64,000 nucleotides of DNA from Puniceibacterium sp. IMCC21224 (GCF_001038505.1 NZ_LDPY01000006.1:42386-106385), one strand, 5' to 3'; positions 1 to 10,353 are shown, numbered from the stretch's first letter. Notes: generated by a model from the letters alone, not told the origin. A program made the numbers and translations.

Positions 1-1267
1 GGCGGATACCTTTGTGTTGCGCCCGGACGGGCAGCGCGATGTGATCGCGGATATCGACCCTGCACAGGATGTTCTGGACCTGTCGGGCTGGGCGTTTCTG
101 TATTCTGCGGACCAGATCACAGTGCAGACCACAAGCTGGGGCGCAGTATTGCGCTTTGGCGACGAAGAGTTGGAATTGCGCGGCCATGACGGCCGCGGTC
201 TGGATGCCGGGGCGGTCGCGCAGCTGTTGCCGCCGTTGTTGTCCCACGTCCGGGTGGTGACCGGTCCGCTGCTTGTCGCTGCAGCCGAGGTTGATCCTGA
301 TCCGTTTCCCGACACGGTGCCGGGGTCCCCCGCTCTGCCCGTACCCGCCCTGCCCGTCAATGTCGATCCCGATCCCACCCCGGTGCCAGACCCTGAACCG
401 CAGCCGGACACCACGCCCAAGCCACAGGCCGGCGGCACTATGGTCGAAGGCAGTGACAGCGACGATACACTGACTGGTGGGTCCGGGGCGGATATCATGC
501 TGGGGCGCGACGGGCACGACCTGTTGCGCGGCAATGCCGGGAACGACAATATCGCCGCCTCGGGTGGAAACGATGCCGTCTGGGGCGGCGACGGTCATGA
601 CAATATCGGCGGTGGCACCGGCAATGACACGATCAAGGGTCAGGACGGCAATGACACGCTGGGCGGCGGGCAGGGCAATGATGAAATCGAAGGGGGCGAT
701 GGCAAGGATGTGGCCAGTGGTGGCCCCGGCGACGACCTGATCGAAGGTGGAGCAGGTGACGATGTGCTAGCGGGCAGCTTTGGCAACGACACCGTGCAGG
801 GTGAGGACGGCAACGACAACATCGGCGGCGGCTCCGGGCGCGACCGGCTGACCGGAGGGCCCGGCAATGACACGCTGGGCGGCGGCGAAGGAGACGACAC
901 CGTCAAAGGCGGCGAAGGTCACGATTTCCTGGCTGGTGGCGGGCGTCACGACCTGCTGCTGGGCGAGGACGGGCAGGACACCCTGAACGGCGGCACCGGC
1001 AATGACACGCTGACCGGCGGCGCGGGGGCGGACGTCTTTGTGTTTAATCAGTTCATCGCTGGTGAAGTCGATGTGATCACCGATTTTGGCACTGGCGCTG
1101 ACGTTCTGCGCCTGTCGGGGGTGGCGGGCGCGACCAAGGCGGCGCGGTTCGACGCGCTCGATATCACGGATGCAGGCGATGGTGTCGAAATCCGCTATGG
1201 CGGGCATCTGATCGTGCTGGACGGGATGTCGGCCGATGACCTGGACCTCAGTGACTTTCTGTTCTGA
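1..1267 (+). CDS. RTX calcium-binding protein, 3' part (5' end outside window)
   Basis: The reading frame is already open at base 2 and reads ADTFVLRPDGQRDVIADID, a typical RTX C-terminal start, so the gene begins upstream of the window; an internal GTG at 14 is not a credible start. The visible part has a first hemolysin-type C-terminal-like module (to about base 290), a Pro/Asp-rich linker (about 290-430), then about 20 nonapeptide repeats of the GGxGxDxUx type. It ends in the cassette shared by the next five genes, with the FLAGGGR block near base 930 and the terminal module ADVFVFNQF...DFLF. Such repeats bind calcium in parallel beta-rolls after type I secretion (family knowledge). Role unknown; a matrix or adhesin protein is likely. 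It is followed after 114 bases by another RTX gene. Confidence 0.9.
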   Translation, partial: ADTFVLRPDGQRDVIADIDPAQDVLDLSGWAFLYSADQITVQTTSWGAVLRFGDEELELRGHDGRGLDAGAVAQLLPPLLSHVRVVTGPLLVAAAEVDPDPFPDTVPGSPALPVPALPVNVDPDPTPVPDPEPQPDTTPKPQAGGTMVEGSDSDDTLTGGSGADIMLGRDGHDLLRGNAGNDNIAASGGNDAVWGGDGHDNIGGGTGNDTIKGQDGNDTLGGGQGNDEIEGGDGKDVASGGPGDDLIEGGAGDDVLAGSFGNDTVQGEDGNDNIGGGSGRDRLTGGPGNDTLGGGEGDDTVKGGEGHDFLAGGGRHDLLLGEDGQDTLNGGTGNDTLTGGAGADVFVFNQFIAGEVDVITDFGTGADVLRLSGVAGATKAARFDALDITDAGDGVEIRYGGHLIVLDGMSADDLDLSDFLF

Positions 1268-1381
1268 ATGTGACGTCTTTCGCAGCGAACGCCAGCCGGG
1301 GTGCTGCGTTGCGGGTGTGGTCAGCGCAGCCTATTCCGGGTAGGACTTGATCCGATATCATCCAAGGCAGGCGTCCCCATA

Positions 1382-4261
1382 ATGTGTGTTCTTTGTACTT
1401 CTCTTGATCAGGTGATGCTGCGCGCTGCCACTGACAAACCGCTGCCCGGCCTGGCTGGCTCTGAGGGGTCAGGGTTGGTGGCGCATGCCGTCTCAAAGGC
1501 GGATCTGAGCGAGGGGGCCGATGCTGCCGGGGGCACCAATACCGCCTATGTTGTCGCTGTCGGAGAGACGTTCGCGGGATCACTTAACACCGCCAGTGAC
1601 CGTGATTGGGTCGAAATCAGTCTTGAGGCGGGCGAAGAGTATGTTTTTGTCGCCTTCGGGGTCGATGGCGCCACGCTGGGGCTGGACGATACACTGCTGA
1701 CCCTGCGCAGCAGTACTGGTGGGCAGCTTGCCACCAATGATGATCTGGCATCGAGCCTGGGAAATTACTTTTCCGCCATCGAATACACCGCGTCGACCAG
1801 CGGCACCTACTACCTTGAGGTGCAGTCATTCAGCAGCACCGAGGCGGGCAATTACCACCTTCAGACCAGCACCGATGTCTTTAGCGTGGATCAGGTTGCC
1901 ACCTATATCACACAGATTGACTGGGGGGCCTCGGCCCCGATCCGGCTGGACGCGACATCCGGGGAACAGGTCAGCTATAATTTCAGCAATCTCACCTCTG
2001 CAGGCAAGCAACTGGCCCTTTGGGCCCTGGAAGCCTGGGAGATCGCCACCGGGCTGGAATTTATTGCCACCACCAGTCTGACGCCTGACATCTATTTTGA
2101 TGACAATCAGAGCGGCGCCTTTGCCGGACCGAACAACAACGATACTGACACCGGAATAAGCACGCCCGATTTTGCCAACAGATTGCCCGCCGCGTCGGTC
2201 AATGTCAGCACGGCGTGGCTGAGCCAGAACGGCACCACAATCGACAGCTATTCCTATCAGACCTATCTGCACGAAATAGGTCATGCGCTGGGTCTGGGAC
2301 ATGCCGGACCCTATGATGGTGTGGCGGTTTACGGCGACGACAACCTGTATCGCAACGACAGCACATTGCTGTCGGTGATGAGCTATTTCAGCCCCGAGGA
2401 CAATCCGACCGTGGCAGGCGGCGATCTGGCGATACTAACACCGATGCTGGCCGATCTGGTGGCGGTGAAGGATCTGTATGGCGTGACCCAAGCCTATCAG
2501 GGGAACACCGTCTGGGGCGCAAATTCGAACGTCGGCGGCTGGATGGGCACGCTTATGGGTATCCTGTTTGACGGCGACAGCGCCGGATCGGGGTTTTATG
2601 CCGGGGCGGATGTGGCGCTGACGCTGTTTGACACTGACGGCATCGATACGCTGGATCTGAGCCCGGTGAACGTGGCGCAGCGTATCGACCTGCGGGCGCA
2701 ATCCGTCTCGAACGTGGGCGGCGTCGTGGGTGGTCTGTCGGTGGCCCGCGGCACGGTGATCGAGGATGTGATCGGCGGCTCGGGGGCGGACAACATCATC
2801 GGCAACAGCGCCGACAACCGGATCACTGGCGGTACGGGCAATGACACGATCAACGGCGGTACAGGGACTGATACCGCAGTGATGAACGTGGCGTGGGCCA
2901 GTGCGACCGCAACGCAGCAAGGCACGTCGATCGAGGTGGTGTCGGGGCAGGGCACAGACAGCTACAGCAATATCGAGTTTTTTGAGTTCACCGACGGCAC
3001 CGTCAGCGCAACTGCGCTTTTGGGCCTGGCCGGCGTGCCCACGGCGGGGGACGACGACCTGACCGGAACCGATGGCGGGGATATAATTGACGGGCTTGCC
3101 GGTGATGACACGCTGCGCGGCGGTGGCGGTAGCGACCATCTGACCGGTGGTGCTGGCAATGATCTTGTCGACGGGGGCGAAGGGGATGACATCTTTGTCG
3201 AAGGAGCGGGCGATGATACCAGTCAGGGCGGTGCAGGCTCGGATACCGTGACGCTGGGGGTGACCCGGGCCAGTGTGACCGCCACGGCGCTGGCGGGCGG
3301 CGGCGTGCGCATCGTGTCGGCCCTGGGCACCGACGATTATACCGGAGTCGAGGTTTTTGTCTTTGCCGACAGCAGGGTCAGCGCCGAGGCGTTGCTGAAC
3401 CCCGAGGGCGGTGGTGGCATCCTGCAACAAGGGACGTCCGGGGCGGATACGCTGACCGGGACCAACGGACCCGATACGCTGGCGGGGCAGGGCGGCGATG
3501 ACGTGATCAACGGCCTTGGCGGTGACGATAATCTGGCCGGATCGGACGGAAACGACACTGTATCCGGCGGATCGGGGCGTGACGCCATCGGCGGCGGAAC
3601 CGGCAGCGATGTGATCGACGGCGGCGATGACAACGACACCATCGGCGCCGGGCAGGGTGACGATCAGGCCACGGGCGGCGCTGGCCATGATATTGTCAAC
3701 GGCGGTGCGGGTGACGATCTGATCCGGGGCGGTGACGGGGATGATACCATCGGCGCCGGTTTTAACAACGATACGGTTTTTGGTGAAAATGGGGACGATT
3801 CCCTCGGCGGTGGCACCGGCCGGGATTATCTGGACGGCGGCGCGGGCGACGATGCGATTGGCGCTGGTGAGGGGGACGATACCGTGCTGGGCGGCAGCGG
3901 TGACGATTTCCTGGCAGGCGGTGGGCGCGACGACGTGATTGAGGGCGGCACCGGTGCTGACCGGATCAATGGTGGCGCCGGGAATGACACGTTGTCGGGG
4001 GATGCGGGCGCCGATCTGTTTATCTTTAACGCGCTGGTGGTCGGGGAACGCGACGTGGTCACCGATTTTCAGAACGGCATTGACACGATCCGGCTGAGCG
4101 GTGTGCAGAACGCGCCGGGCTCGGGGCTCGGCGGGTATGTCGATGCGCTGGAAATCACTGGGACCGACAATGGCGTGCAGCTGGCCTATGGCGGTCATGT
4201 CATCGTGCTTGAGGGGGTGACGGCGGCGCAGCTGGACAGTTCGGATTTTATCTTTGTCTGA
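1382..4261 (+). CDS. Secreted metzincin (serralysin-like) metalloprotease with N-terminal PPC domain and RTX repeats
   Basis: This is a 959-residue secreted zinc protease. ATG 1382 was chosen because it precedes a plausible N-terminus; the frame extends up to 1301 without a better start, and ATG 1415 is an alternative. Residues about 46-165 form a bacterial pre-peptidase C-terminal (PPC) type beta-sandwich (GETFAGSLNTASDRDWVEI). The catalytic centre is HEIGHALGLGH starting at residue 297, the metzincin HExxHxxGxxH zinc motif, with a Met-turn SVMSYF around residue 333. RTX repeats begin near residue 465, interrupted by two short spacer domains (TATQQGTSIEVVSG.., TATALAGGGVRIVS..), and the protein closes with the shared RTX cassette and secretion-signal-like C-terminus. 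No Sec signal peptide is evident, fitting type I export. The PPC domain lying before rather than after the protease is unusual. Substrate unknown. Confidence 0.9.
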   Translation: MCVLCTSLDQVMLRAATDKPLPGLAGSEGSGLVAHAVSKADLSEGADAAGGTNTAYVVAVGETFAGSLNTASDRDWVEISLEAGEEYVFVAFGVDGATLGLDDTLLTLRSSTGGQLATNDDLASSLGNYFSAIEYTASTSGTYYLEVQSFSSTEAGNYHLQTSTDVFSVDQVATYITQIDWGASAPIRLDATSGEQVSYNFSNLTSAGKQLALWALEAWEIATGLEFIATTSLTPDIYFDDNQSGAFAGPNNNDTDTGISTPDFANRLPAASVNVSTAWLSQNGTTIDSYSYQTYLHEIGHALGLGHAGPYDGVAVYGDDNLYRNDSTLLSVMSYFSPEDNPTVAGGDLAILTPMLADLVAVKDLYGVTQAYQGNTVWGANSNVGGWMGTLMGILFDGDSAGSGFYAGADVALTLFDTDGIDTLDLSPVNVAQRIDLRAQSVSNVGGVVGGLSVARGTVIEDVIGGSGADNIIGNSADNRITGGTGNDTINGGTGTDTAVMNVAWASATATQQGTSIEVVSGQGTDSYSNIEFFEFTDGTVSATALLGLAGVPTAGDDDLTGTDGGDIIDGLAGDDTLRGGGGSDHLTGGAGNDLVDGGEGDDIFVEGAGDDTSQGGAGSDTVTLGVTRASVTATALAGGGVRIVSALGTDDYTGVEVFVFADSRVSAEALLNPEGGGGILQQGTSGADTLTGTNGPDTLAGQGGDDVINGLGGDDNLAGSDGNDTVSGGSGRDAIGGGTGSDVIDGGDDNDTIGAGQGDDQATGGAGHDIVNGGAGDDLIRGGDGDDTIGAGFNNDTVFGENGDDSLGGGTGRDYLDGGAGDDAIGAGEGDDTVLGGSGDDFLAGGGRDDVIEGGTGADRINGGAGNDTLSGDAGADLFIFNALVVGERDVVTDFQNGIDTIRLSGVQNAPGSGLGGYVDALEITGTDNGVQLAYGGHVIVLEGVTAAQLDSSDFIFV

Positions 4262-4274
4262 GGGCGGGCCCTCA

Positions 4275-4294
4275 CGCCGCGGGATTTCGCGGCG
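4275..4294 (+). terminator. Stem-loop after the metalloprotease gene
   Basis: A perfect 7-bp stem CGCCGCG / CGCGGCG with loop GGATTT starts 14 bases after the stop codon, preceded by a second small hairpin at the stop itself (GAGGG / CCCTC). There is no T-run, so it may slow or stop transcription only with Rho. Confidence 0.4.
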
Positions 4295-4557
4295 AAACAG
4301 GCACTGACAGAATGGCTGGGCGGCGTTGGCATGTTGTGCGGGATGCACTGGGTTGGCGGTACGCACGTGAGCCACGCGCTGTGGCCGGGGGGAATCGCTC
4401 TGCCGCTTTCGTTCCGGCCCGGCGCTTTGGCGTTTGACAGCCGGGCCCTACTCTCCCTACGATTTCCGCAACAAAAAAACACACTCTTGTGTCACAGCAG
4501 GGGTGAGGGAAGTGTCCCGGCAAGATTTCTGCCGGACGGTTGAGAAAAGAGAGCAGC

Positions 4558-7500
4558 ATGTCGATGATTCAAAAGGGGATGATCCCCGATGCCGAAACCC
4601 AGCCCGATGCCAAACCCGCAGACCCGGCCGCGCTGGTGCGGCAGCAGCAGGTGGTCAACGGCACGGATGGCAATGATACGCTGAACGGGTCATCGGATGT
4701 CGACCTGATGTTTGGCAATGGCGGCAACGATCTGCTGCTGGGGCTTAGCGCGAATGATATTCTGCTGGGCGGCGCGGGCAATGACACGCTGGATGGTGGT
4801 GACGGCAATGATGGGCTGTTCGGCGGCGACGGGTCGGACACCCTGCTGATCAGCGCCGGCAGCGATACTCTGGCCGGATACCTGCTGGAGGATGCGGCGT
4901 CCGACAGTTCAATCGACACGCTGGATGCCAGCGCCGTGTCGCTGGATATCCTGGATACCAGCGGAATCACGGTGACTTATACCGGGGTGGGTGAGGGCAG
5001 TGTCGACTATGATGGCACCAGCCGGTTCTTCGGGATCGAGGCGGTGGTGGGCACGTTGCTGGGCGATGTGATGACCGGCGCTGCCGGCAACGAGATTTTT
5101 TCGGGTGGTCTGGGCAACGATACGCTGTCGGGCGGCGCGGGCAATGACCTGTTGCAGGGCGAGGGTGAAAACGACACCCTACTGCTTGGTTCAGGGGCCG
5201 ACACTCTGGTCGGTGGCACCGGGTCGGATACGCTGAGCGGGGCATCGCTGGGCAGCGGCATGTCGCTGGTCTTTGACGGGGTCGGATCTGGACGTGTCAC
5301 CGTGGAGTCAGACGTGTCGGAATTTTCCGGGATCGAGGCGGTGCAGGGGTCGGATCTGGCGGATACGCTCACTGGCGGCAGCGGCTCGGACAACCTGTCC
5401 GGCGGGCTGGGCAACGATGTGATCATCGGCGGGGCGGGCAGCGACACCACAACAGTGTCGGCCAGCCTGCTCGACACGACGATTTACAGCACCGATAGCG
5501 GGTTCCGCATTGTTTCGGATGATGGCGACGACAGCTTTGCCGGGATCGAGACGTATATCTTTTCCGATGTGACCCTAAGTAGCACCGAACTGGCGCAACT
5601 TGCCTCTCCCGAGCCCGAGGATACCATCACCGATGGCGGCACCGACACCGTCGACGGCGGTGACCCGGGTGAGACGCTGACCGGCGTCCGCTCGCCGGTT
5701 GGTGATGCCATTTCCAGCCGCAGCGATCCGGCGATTGGGGAGGTGCTGTTCGCCGGTGGAGGCGTCACGCTCAGCAGCATTGATTATGTCGGTGCCCCCG
5801 AGGCGATCGGCCTGCTGCCGGATGGCCATGTGATCACCGATGGCACGATCTCGGTCGGGATCGAAAACGGCGTATTCCTGTCCTCTGGCGGTGGCCCCGG
5901 TTCGGAAAACACCTCGGGCAGCTTTACCGTGAACCATGGCACGGCTGGCAACGCTCTGCTGGACGCGGCTGTGGCAGGGGCCTTTGACGATGCGGGCGGC
6001 ACCAACGACGCCGCTGTGCTGACGTTTACCTTTGACTCCAGCGAACTGGACGGGTTGACCACGCTCAGCTTCAACGTGTTCTTTGGTTCGGACGAATTTC
6101 CGGAATTTGCCGACAGCTCTTTTGTGGATATCGCGGCGGTCTATGTGAACGGCGTGAACTATGCGCTGTTCAACAACGACCCCGGCCAGCCGCTGGCCAT
6201 CGTCGGCGAAAGCATCAACACCGCCGGCAACTTCTTTTCCAATGGCGGTGACACATTCGACACCGAATATGACGGATTTTCGACCCTGCTGACGGTGTTG
6301 GCGCCGGTGCAGGATGGCACCAACACCGTGGTGATCGGCATCGCGGACACCGGGGACAGCGCCTACGATTCCGGTATCTTTGTCGGCAACCTCGCCGGGT
6401 CCGAGATCCAGGCCACCGGCAGTTTCGTCAATGTCTTTGGCACGGACGAGGATGATATCCTGTACCTCAACATTGCGCCGCAAATCGTCGATCTGGCGGG
6501 CGGGCGTGACACGATCACCGGCGATCTCGACGAGGTCGACAATGACGTGATCTATGGCTGGGGCGACAACGATCTGCTGATCTATCGCGAAAGCTTTGAT
6601 GTTTCGGCGTTCAGCGTTGTGGCCAATGCGACCACTGCGGTGCTGACGGTTGACACCAACGGGGACGGTGTGGCCGAGGCGGTGACAACGCTGTACGGCA
6701 ATTTCAGCGTGGCCGAATTTGTCGTCACGCAGGTCGGCAACACGGTTGAGGTGGTGACTGTCGGCACCCTGCCGGATCCGCCGGTTGTATTGACCGGTGG
6801 TGCGGATGACGAGACCCTGCGCGGTGGCTCTGGCGGTGACCTGATCCAGGGCGGCGGCGGTGATGACGTGATCGACGGCGGTGAGGGTGACGACCGGCTG
6901 GGCGGTGGCGCAGGCAATGACGATATCGAGGGTGACTTTGGCGAGGATCAGCTTGGCGGTGGTCCGGGCAACGATCTGGTCGACGGTGGCGATGGCAATG
7001 ATGCCCTTGGTGGCGGCACCGGTGATGACCTGATCTATGGCGGTGCGGGGACTGATACGATCGGCGGTGGCGATGGTGACGACTCTGTGCTGGCGGGATC
7101 GGGCAACGATATCGTCAACGGTGGTGCGGGCAATGATCTGCTGGACGGCATGTCCGGTGACGACACTGTCGGCGGCAGTTTTGGCCATGACGAGGTGTAT
7201 GGCGGTTCGGGCGACGATTCTCTTGGGGGTGGTGCCGGGCGTGACACGATCCATGCCGGCGAGGGCAACGATATTGTTGGCGGCGGTGAAGGCGACGATG
7301 TGATTTACGGTGTTGCAGGGTCGAATTTCCTGGCAGGCGGCGGGCGGAATGACCTGATTGTCGGCGGCCACGACGCGGACACAATCAACGGCGGCACCGG
7401 GAACGACACGCTTGCAGGCGGTGCCGGAGAGGATCTCTTTATCTTTAACGGGCTGCGGGTGGGCGAGGTTGACACGATCGACGATTTCACCATCGGCGAG

Positions 7501-7665
7501 GACCTGATCCGCCTGGTCGGTGTGCAGAGCTTTTCCGCCCTGAGTTTCGAGAATACCGAGATTTACGAGGGCGCCGGTGTCACCATGACTATTGCGGGCC
7601 ACACCATCATGATCGCAGGCGTGACCATGGCGCAGCTTGACGCGGACGACTTCCTGTTTGGCTGA
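4558..7665 (+). CDS. RTX protein with choice-of-anchor-L domain
   Basis: A 1035-residue protein; ATG 4558 follows the purine-rich stretch GAAAAGAGAG, better than the in-frame TTG at 4540. After about 35 residues come two blocks of RTX repeats separated by beta-rich spacers. Residues about 405-620 match the choice-of-anchor-L domain: NHGTAGN, FFGSDEFPEF, DSGIFVGN. That domain is found in many secreted bacterial proteins with varied anchors. A third RTX block and the shared C-terminal cassette (FLAGGGR at about residue 925; terminal DLFIFNGLRVGEVDTIDDF) follow. No Sec signal is visible; type I export and calcium-dependent folding outside the cell are inferred. A small hairpin CCGGCA / TGCCGG (4517-4535) lies in the leader just upstream of the ribosome-binding site. 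Function probably adhesive or structural. Confidence 0.9.
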   Translation: MSMIQKGMIPDAETQPDAKPADPAALVRQQQVVNGTDGNDTLNGSSDVDLMFGNGGNDLLLGLSANDILLGGAGNDTLDGGDGNDGLFGGDGSDTLLISAGSDTLAGYLLEDAASDSSIDTLDASAVSLDILDTSGITVTYTGVGEGSVDYDGTSRFFGIEAVVGTLLGDVMTGAAGNEIFSGGLGNDTLSGGAGNDLLQGEGENDTLLLGSGADTLVGGTGSDTLSGASLGSGMSLVFDGVGSGRVTVESDVSEFSGIEAVQGSDLADTLTGGSGSDNLSGGLGNDVIIGGAGSDTTTVSASLLDTTIYSTDSGFRIVSDDGDDSFAGIETYIFSDVTLSSTELAQLASPEPEDTITDGGTDTVDGGDPGETLTGVRSPVGDAISSRSDPAIGEVLFAGGGVTLSSIDYVGAPEAIGLLPDGHVITDGTISVGIENGVFLSSGGGPGSENTSGSFTVNHGTAGNALLDAAVAGAFDDAGGTNDAAVLTFTFDSSELDGLTTLSFNVFFGSDEFPEFADSSFVDIAAVYVNGVNYALFNNDPGQPLAIVGESINTAGNFFSNGGDTFDTEYDGFSTLLTVLAPVQDGTNTVVIGIADTGDSAYDSGIFVGNLAGSEIQATGSFVNVFGTDEDDILYLNIAPQIVDLAGGRDTITGDLDEVDNDVIYGWGDNDLLIYRESFDVSAFSVVANATTAVLTVDTNGDGVAEAVTTLYGNFSVAEFVVTQVGNTVEVVTVGTLPDPPVVLTGGADDETLRGGSGGDLIQGGGGDDVIDGGEGDDRLGGGAGNDDIEGDFGEDQLGGGPGNDLVDGGDGNDALGGGTGDDLIYGGAGTDTIGGGDGDDSVLAGSGNDIVNGGAGNDLLDGMSGDDTVGGSFGHDEVYGGSGDDSLGGGAGRDTIHAGEGNDIVGGGEGDDVIYGVAGSNFLAGGGRNDLIVGGHDADTINGGTGNDTLAGGAGEDLFIFNGLRVGEVDTIDDFTIGEDLIRLVGVQSFSALSFENTEIYEGAGVTMTIAGHTIMIAGVTMAQLDADDFLFG

Positions 7666-7684
7666 GTACTGGGGGTAATTCCCC

Positions 7685-7717
7685 GGGGCCGTCTGGGGGG
7701 CTCCGTCGGCCTTTCTC
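7685..7717 (+). terminator. Possible terminator after the choice-of-anchor-L RTX gene
   Basis: GGCCG (7687-7691) can pair with CGGCC (7707-7711), followed by TTTCTC. A second hairpin GGGG / CCCC lies just upstream. The stem is short, so this is tentative. Confidence 0.35.
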
Positions 7718-7862
7718 AGGGGGCTGTTGCGAGCTGAAACAGAGGTTGCTGCCCTGATTGCTTAGGGCGGCTTATGACCCTTGTATCGGTCACGCCCTTT
7801 TTCGAACCTCCGTCCCTTTTGACCCCCGCCACTTTTCGAACCAATGCAGGCCGAGGATTGCC

Positions 7863-10283
7863 ATGACCACCTACACGCTTGATGCTTATTTCTATCGCCC
7901 TGTGACGGGGGTGCAGGATTTCGCCTTTTCTGAGCTGGCGATTGTGATGGCGCCTGCGGTCAACAGCGTGACCTATAGCTACGCCGACCCGCAGGGGACG
8001 GGGATGGCGACGCCGGTGACGCTGGCGGGCGCGGGGTTGTATACCCTGTTGCTGGGCGGGGCGGTGATCCCTGAGAGCACACGCAGCGACAGTGTGGTCA
8101 CACTCAACTGGGGGGCGGGGCAGACCAGCGTCGCCTATCAGATTGATCTGGGGCCGGATCTGGGCCGTTATCTGGTGCCGCTGGGGGGGGATCCGATCGG
8201 CGTGGCTGACGCGGCGGGCTTTGCCACCTTTCTGGCCAGCATCACCGCGGTGCGTGACGTGACCTCGGGCGGTTTTGCCGCCGGAGCCGAAATCGCTCTG
8301 GGTGGCCTGCCGGGGGTGCGACTGACGCAGAACGATATCATCGTTGGCAGCACCGGCAACGACACGCTGTCAGGGGCGGCGGGCGCGGACCTGATCACAG
8401 CCCTCGATGGTGACGATCTGTTGAATCCGGGCAGTTGGGCCCACAGCGGGATGGGCTCCGACAGCCTGCTGGCGGGGCCGGGGAATGACACCATTGCGCT
8501 GCCTGGAACCGGTAGCCTGGACATCGCCTTGCTGCATTACGATCTGGATGCCGGGATCAGCGTCAACATCGGCGGGCCGGGGACCAACGGCATCATCGAC
8601 AAGGGTGTCAACGGCATCACCACCGTGGCGGATATCCGGCCGATGAACCTGCTGATTGGCGGCACCTTCAGCGATGATGTGATCACTGCGACAAATAGCT
8701 TTGCGGGCAGCATCACCGTGGTCGGGCTTGAGGGCAACGACACCTTTCACCTGCCGACAACCGGCAGCGCCAGCGTCGGGCTGGATTACAGCGACCCACG
8801 CAGCACCAGCGGCATTGTCGCTGATCTGGGCAGCGGTATCATCGCCAATGACGGCTTTGGCTTTTCTGACATTCTGACTGGCCGTGTCACGCATCTGATC
8901 GCCACCATGCAGGCCGACGACATCACTGGCCATGGCCCGGCCGAGCAGTTTTACACGCTGATGGCAGGCGATGACACGCTGGACGGCGGGGCGGGGCGCG
9001 ATTGGGTGCACTACGATGATCCCGCAGCAGGCGCGGTGACTGTCGATCTGGGGCTGGGCACCGCCACAGGCACCTGGGCTGGTCAGGCCTTTGTTCACAC
9101 CCTGATCAATGTCGAAGGTATCTATGGCTCGGCGCGGGGGGACAGCCTGACCGGTGGCGCCGGGGGCGACACTCTTTATGGCGAAGGCGGCGATGACACC
9201 CTGACCGGTGGTCTGGGGGATGACAGCCTGATCGGCGGCGGTGGAACTGATACCGCGATCCTTGGTGTGATGCTGGCGGATGTGGTGATCACGATCCGGG
9301 GGGCATCGGTGCAGATCGTCTCGGCTATGGGCAGCGACGTTTATTCCGATGATATCGAGCGGTTCCAGTTCACCGATGCGCTGCTGGCCTATGGCGATCT
9401 GCCGATCGGTGGCCCGGGGCGGCCCGGTGTGCTGCGGATCGGCACTGACCGGGCGGACTGGCTGGAGGGCACCAGCAGCGATGACACTCTCGCCGGGGGC
9501 GCAGGTGATGACAGGCTGGAGGGGCACGAGGGGCACGACAACCTCTCGGGTTCGGATGGCAACGACAGGATCGACGGCGGCGGCGGTGACGACCAGATCG
9601 GTGGTGGCACCGGGAGCGACACACTGGACGGCGGGGCGGGCAATGACACCATCGGTGCCGGTCAGGGCGATGACAGTGCAGCCGGTGGCGAAGGCGATGA
9701 CATCGTCAACGGCGGCGCTGGCAACGACACGTTGGATGGCGGGGCGGGCAACGACACCATGGGCGCCAGCTTTGGCAACGATTTTGTCCGGGGCGGTGCG
9801 GGGGGTGACAGTCTGGGTGGCGGCGCGGGGCGCGACACGCTGGACGGTGGCACCGGGAACGACAGCATCGGCGGTGGCGAAGGCGATGACCGCATCACCG
9901 GCGGCGATGGTCGTGATTTCCTGGCCGGTGGCGGGCGCAACGACGATATCAACGGCGGCACTGGTCGCGACACGCTGAACGGTGGGGCTGGGGATGACAC
10001 GCTGACGGGCGGTGGCGGCGCGGATGTGTTTGTGTTCAACGCCTTTGTGGCCGGAGAATATGATTTGATCACCGATTTCACCGCCGGATTAGACAGTTTC
10101 CGCATGACCGGGGTGCAGAACGCCCCCGGAACCGGGCTTCAGGGCCGGGTCGATGCGCTGATGATTACTGATGCACTGATCGACGGCCAGGCCGGGGTGA
10201 CACTGACCTGGGAGGGGCATGTGATCGGGGTTGTGGGCGTGGCTGCGGCTGATCTCGGGACCGGTGATTTTGTCTTTGTCTGA
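7863..10283 (+). CDS. RTX calcium-binding protein
   Basis: An 806-residue protein starting at ATG 7863, with GAGG about 8 bases upstream; the frame extends to 7758 but gives a less plausible N-terminus. Residues 1-160 are an unrecognised N-terminal region (MTTYTLDAYFYRPVTGVQDF). Residues about 160-520 mix isolated RTX repeats with longer beta-rich segments (for example DYSDPRSTSGIVADLGSGI and TVDLGLGTATGTWAGQAF). The last 280 residues are the common cassette ([28 protein letters not shown], then ADVFVFNAF and GRVDALMITD). The middle spacer is related to that of the next gene (TATGTW motif), so the two are paralogues in more than the cassette. Expected to be secreted by a type I exporter. Role unknown. 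Confidence 0.88.
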   Translation: MTTYTLDAYFYRPVTGVQDFAFSELAIVMAPAVNSVTYSYADPQGTGMATPVTLAGAGLYTLLLGGAVIPESTRSDSVVTLNWGAGQTSVAYQIDLGPDLGRYLVPLGGDPIGVADAAGFATFLASITAVRDVTSGGFAAGAEIALGGLPGVRLTQNDIIVGSTGNDTLSGAAGADLITALDGDDLLNPGSWAHSGMGSDSLLAGPGNDTIALPGTGSLDIALLHYDLDAGISVNIGGPGTNGIIDKGVNGITTVADIRPMNLLIGGTFSDDVITATNSFAGSITVVGLEGNDTFHLPTTGSASVGLDYSDPRSTSGIVADLGSGIIANDGFGFSDILTGRVTHLIATMQADDITGHGPAEQFYTLMAGDDTLDGGAGRDWVHYDDPAAGAVTVDLGLGTATGTWAGQAFVHTLINVEGIYGSARGDSLTGGAGGDTLYGEGGDDTLTGGLGDDSLIGGGGTDTAILGVMLADVVITIRGASVQIVSAMGSDVYSDDIERFQFTDALLAYGDLPIGGPGRPGVLRIGTDRADWLEGTSSDDTLAGGAGDDRLEGHEGHDNLSGSDGNDRIDGGGGDDQIGGGTGSDTLDGGAGNDTIGAGQGDDSAAGGEGDDIVNGGAGNDTLDGGAGNDTMGASFGNDFVRGGAGGDSLGGGAGRDTLDGGTGNDSIGGGEGDDRITGGDGRDFLAGGGRNDDINGGTGRDTLNGGAGDDTLTGGGGADVFVFNAFVAGEYDLITDFTAGLDSFRMTGVQNAPGTGLQGRVDALMITDALIDGQAGVTLTWEGHVIGVVGVAAADLGTGDFVFV

Positions 10284-10353
10284 CGCCCCGGTTGCCGCGT
10301 CACACCCCGAACCTTAGACACCGGGCCTGCTCAGCGGCGGGTTCAGAGGTGCG

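Noticed and set aside
450..1020. Short regular GC-rich repeats that might suggest a CRISPR or satellite array.
   Set aside because: Units are 27 bases coding nonapeptides, not identical repeats with unique spacers.
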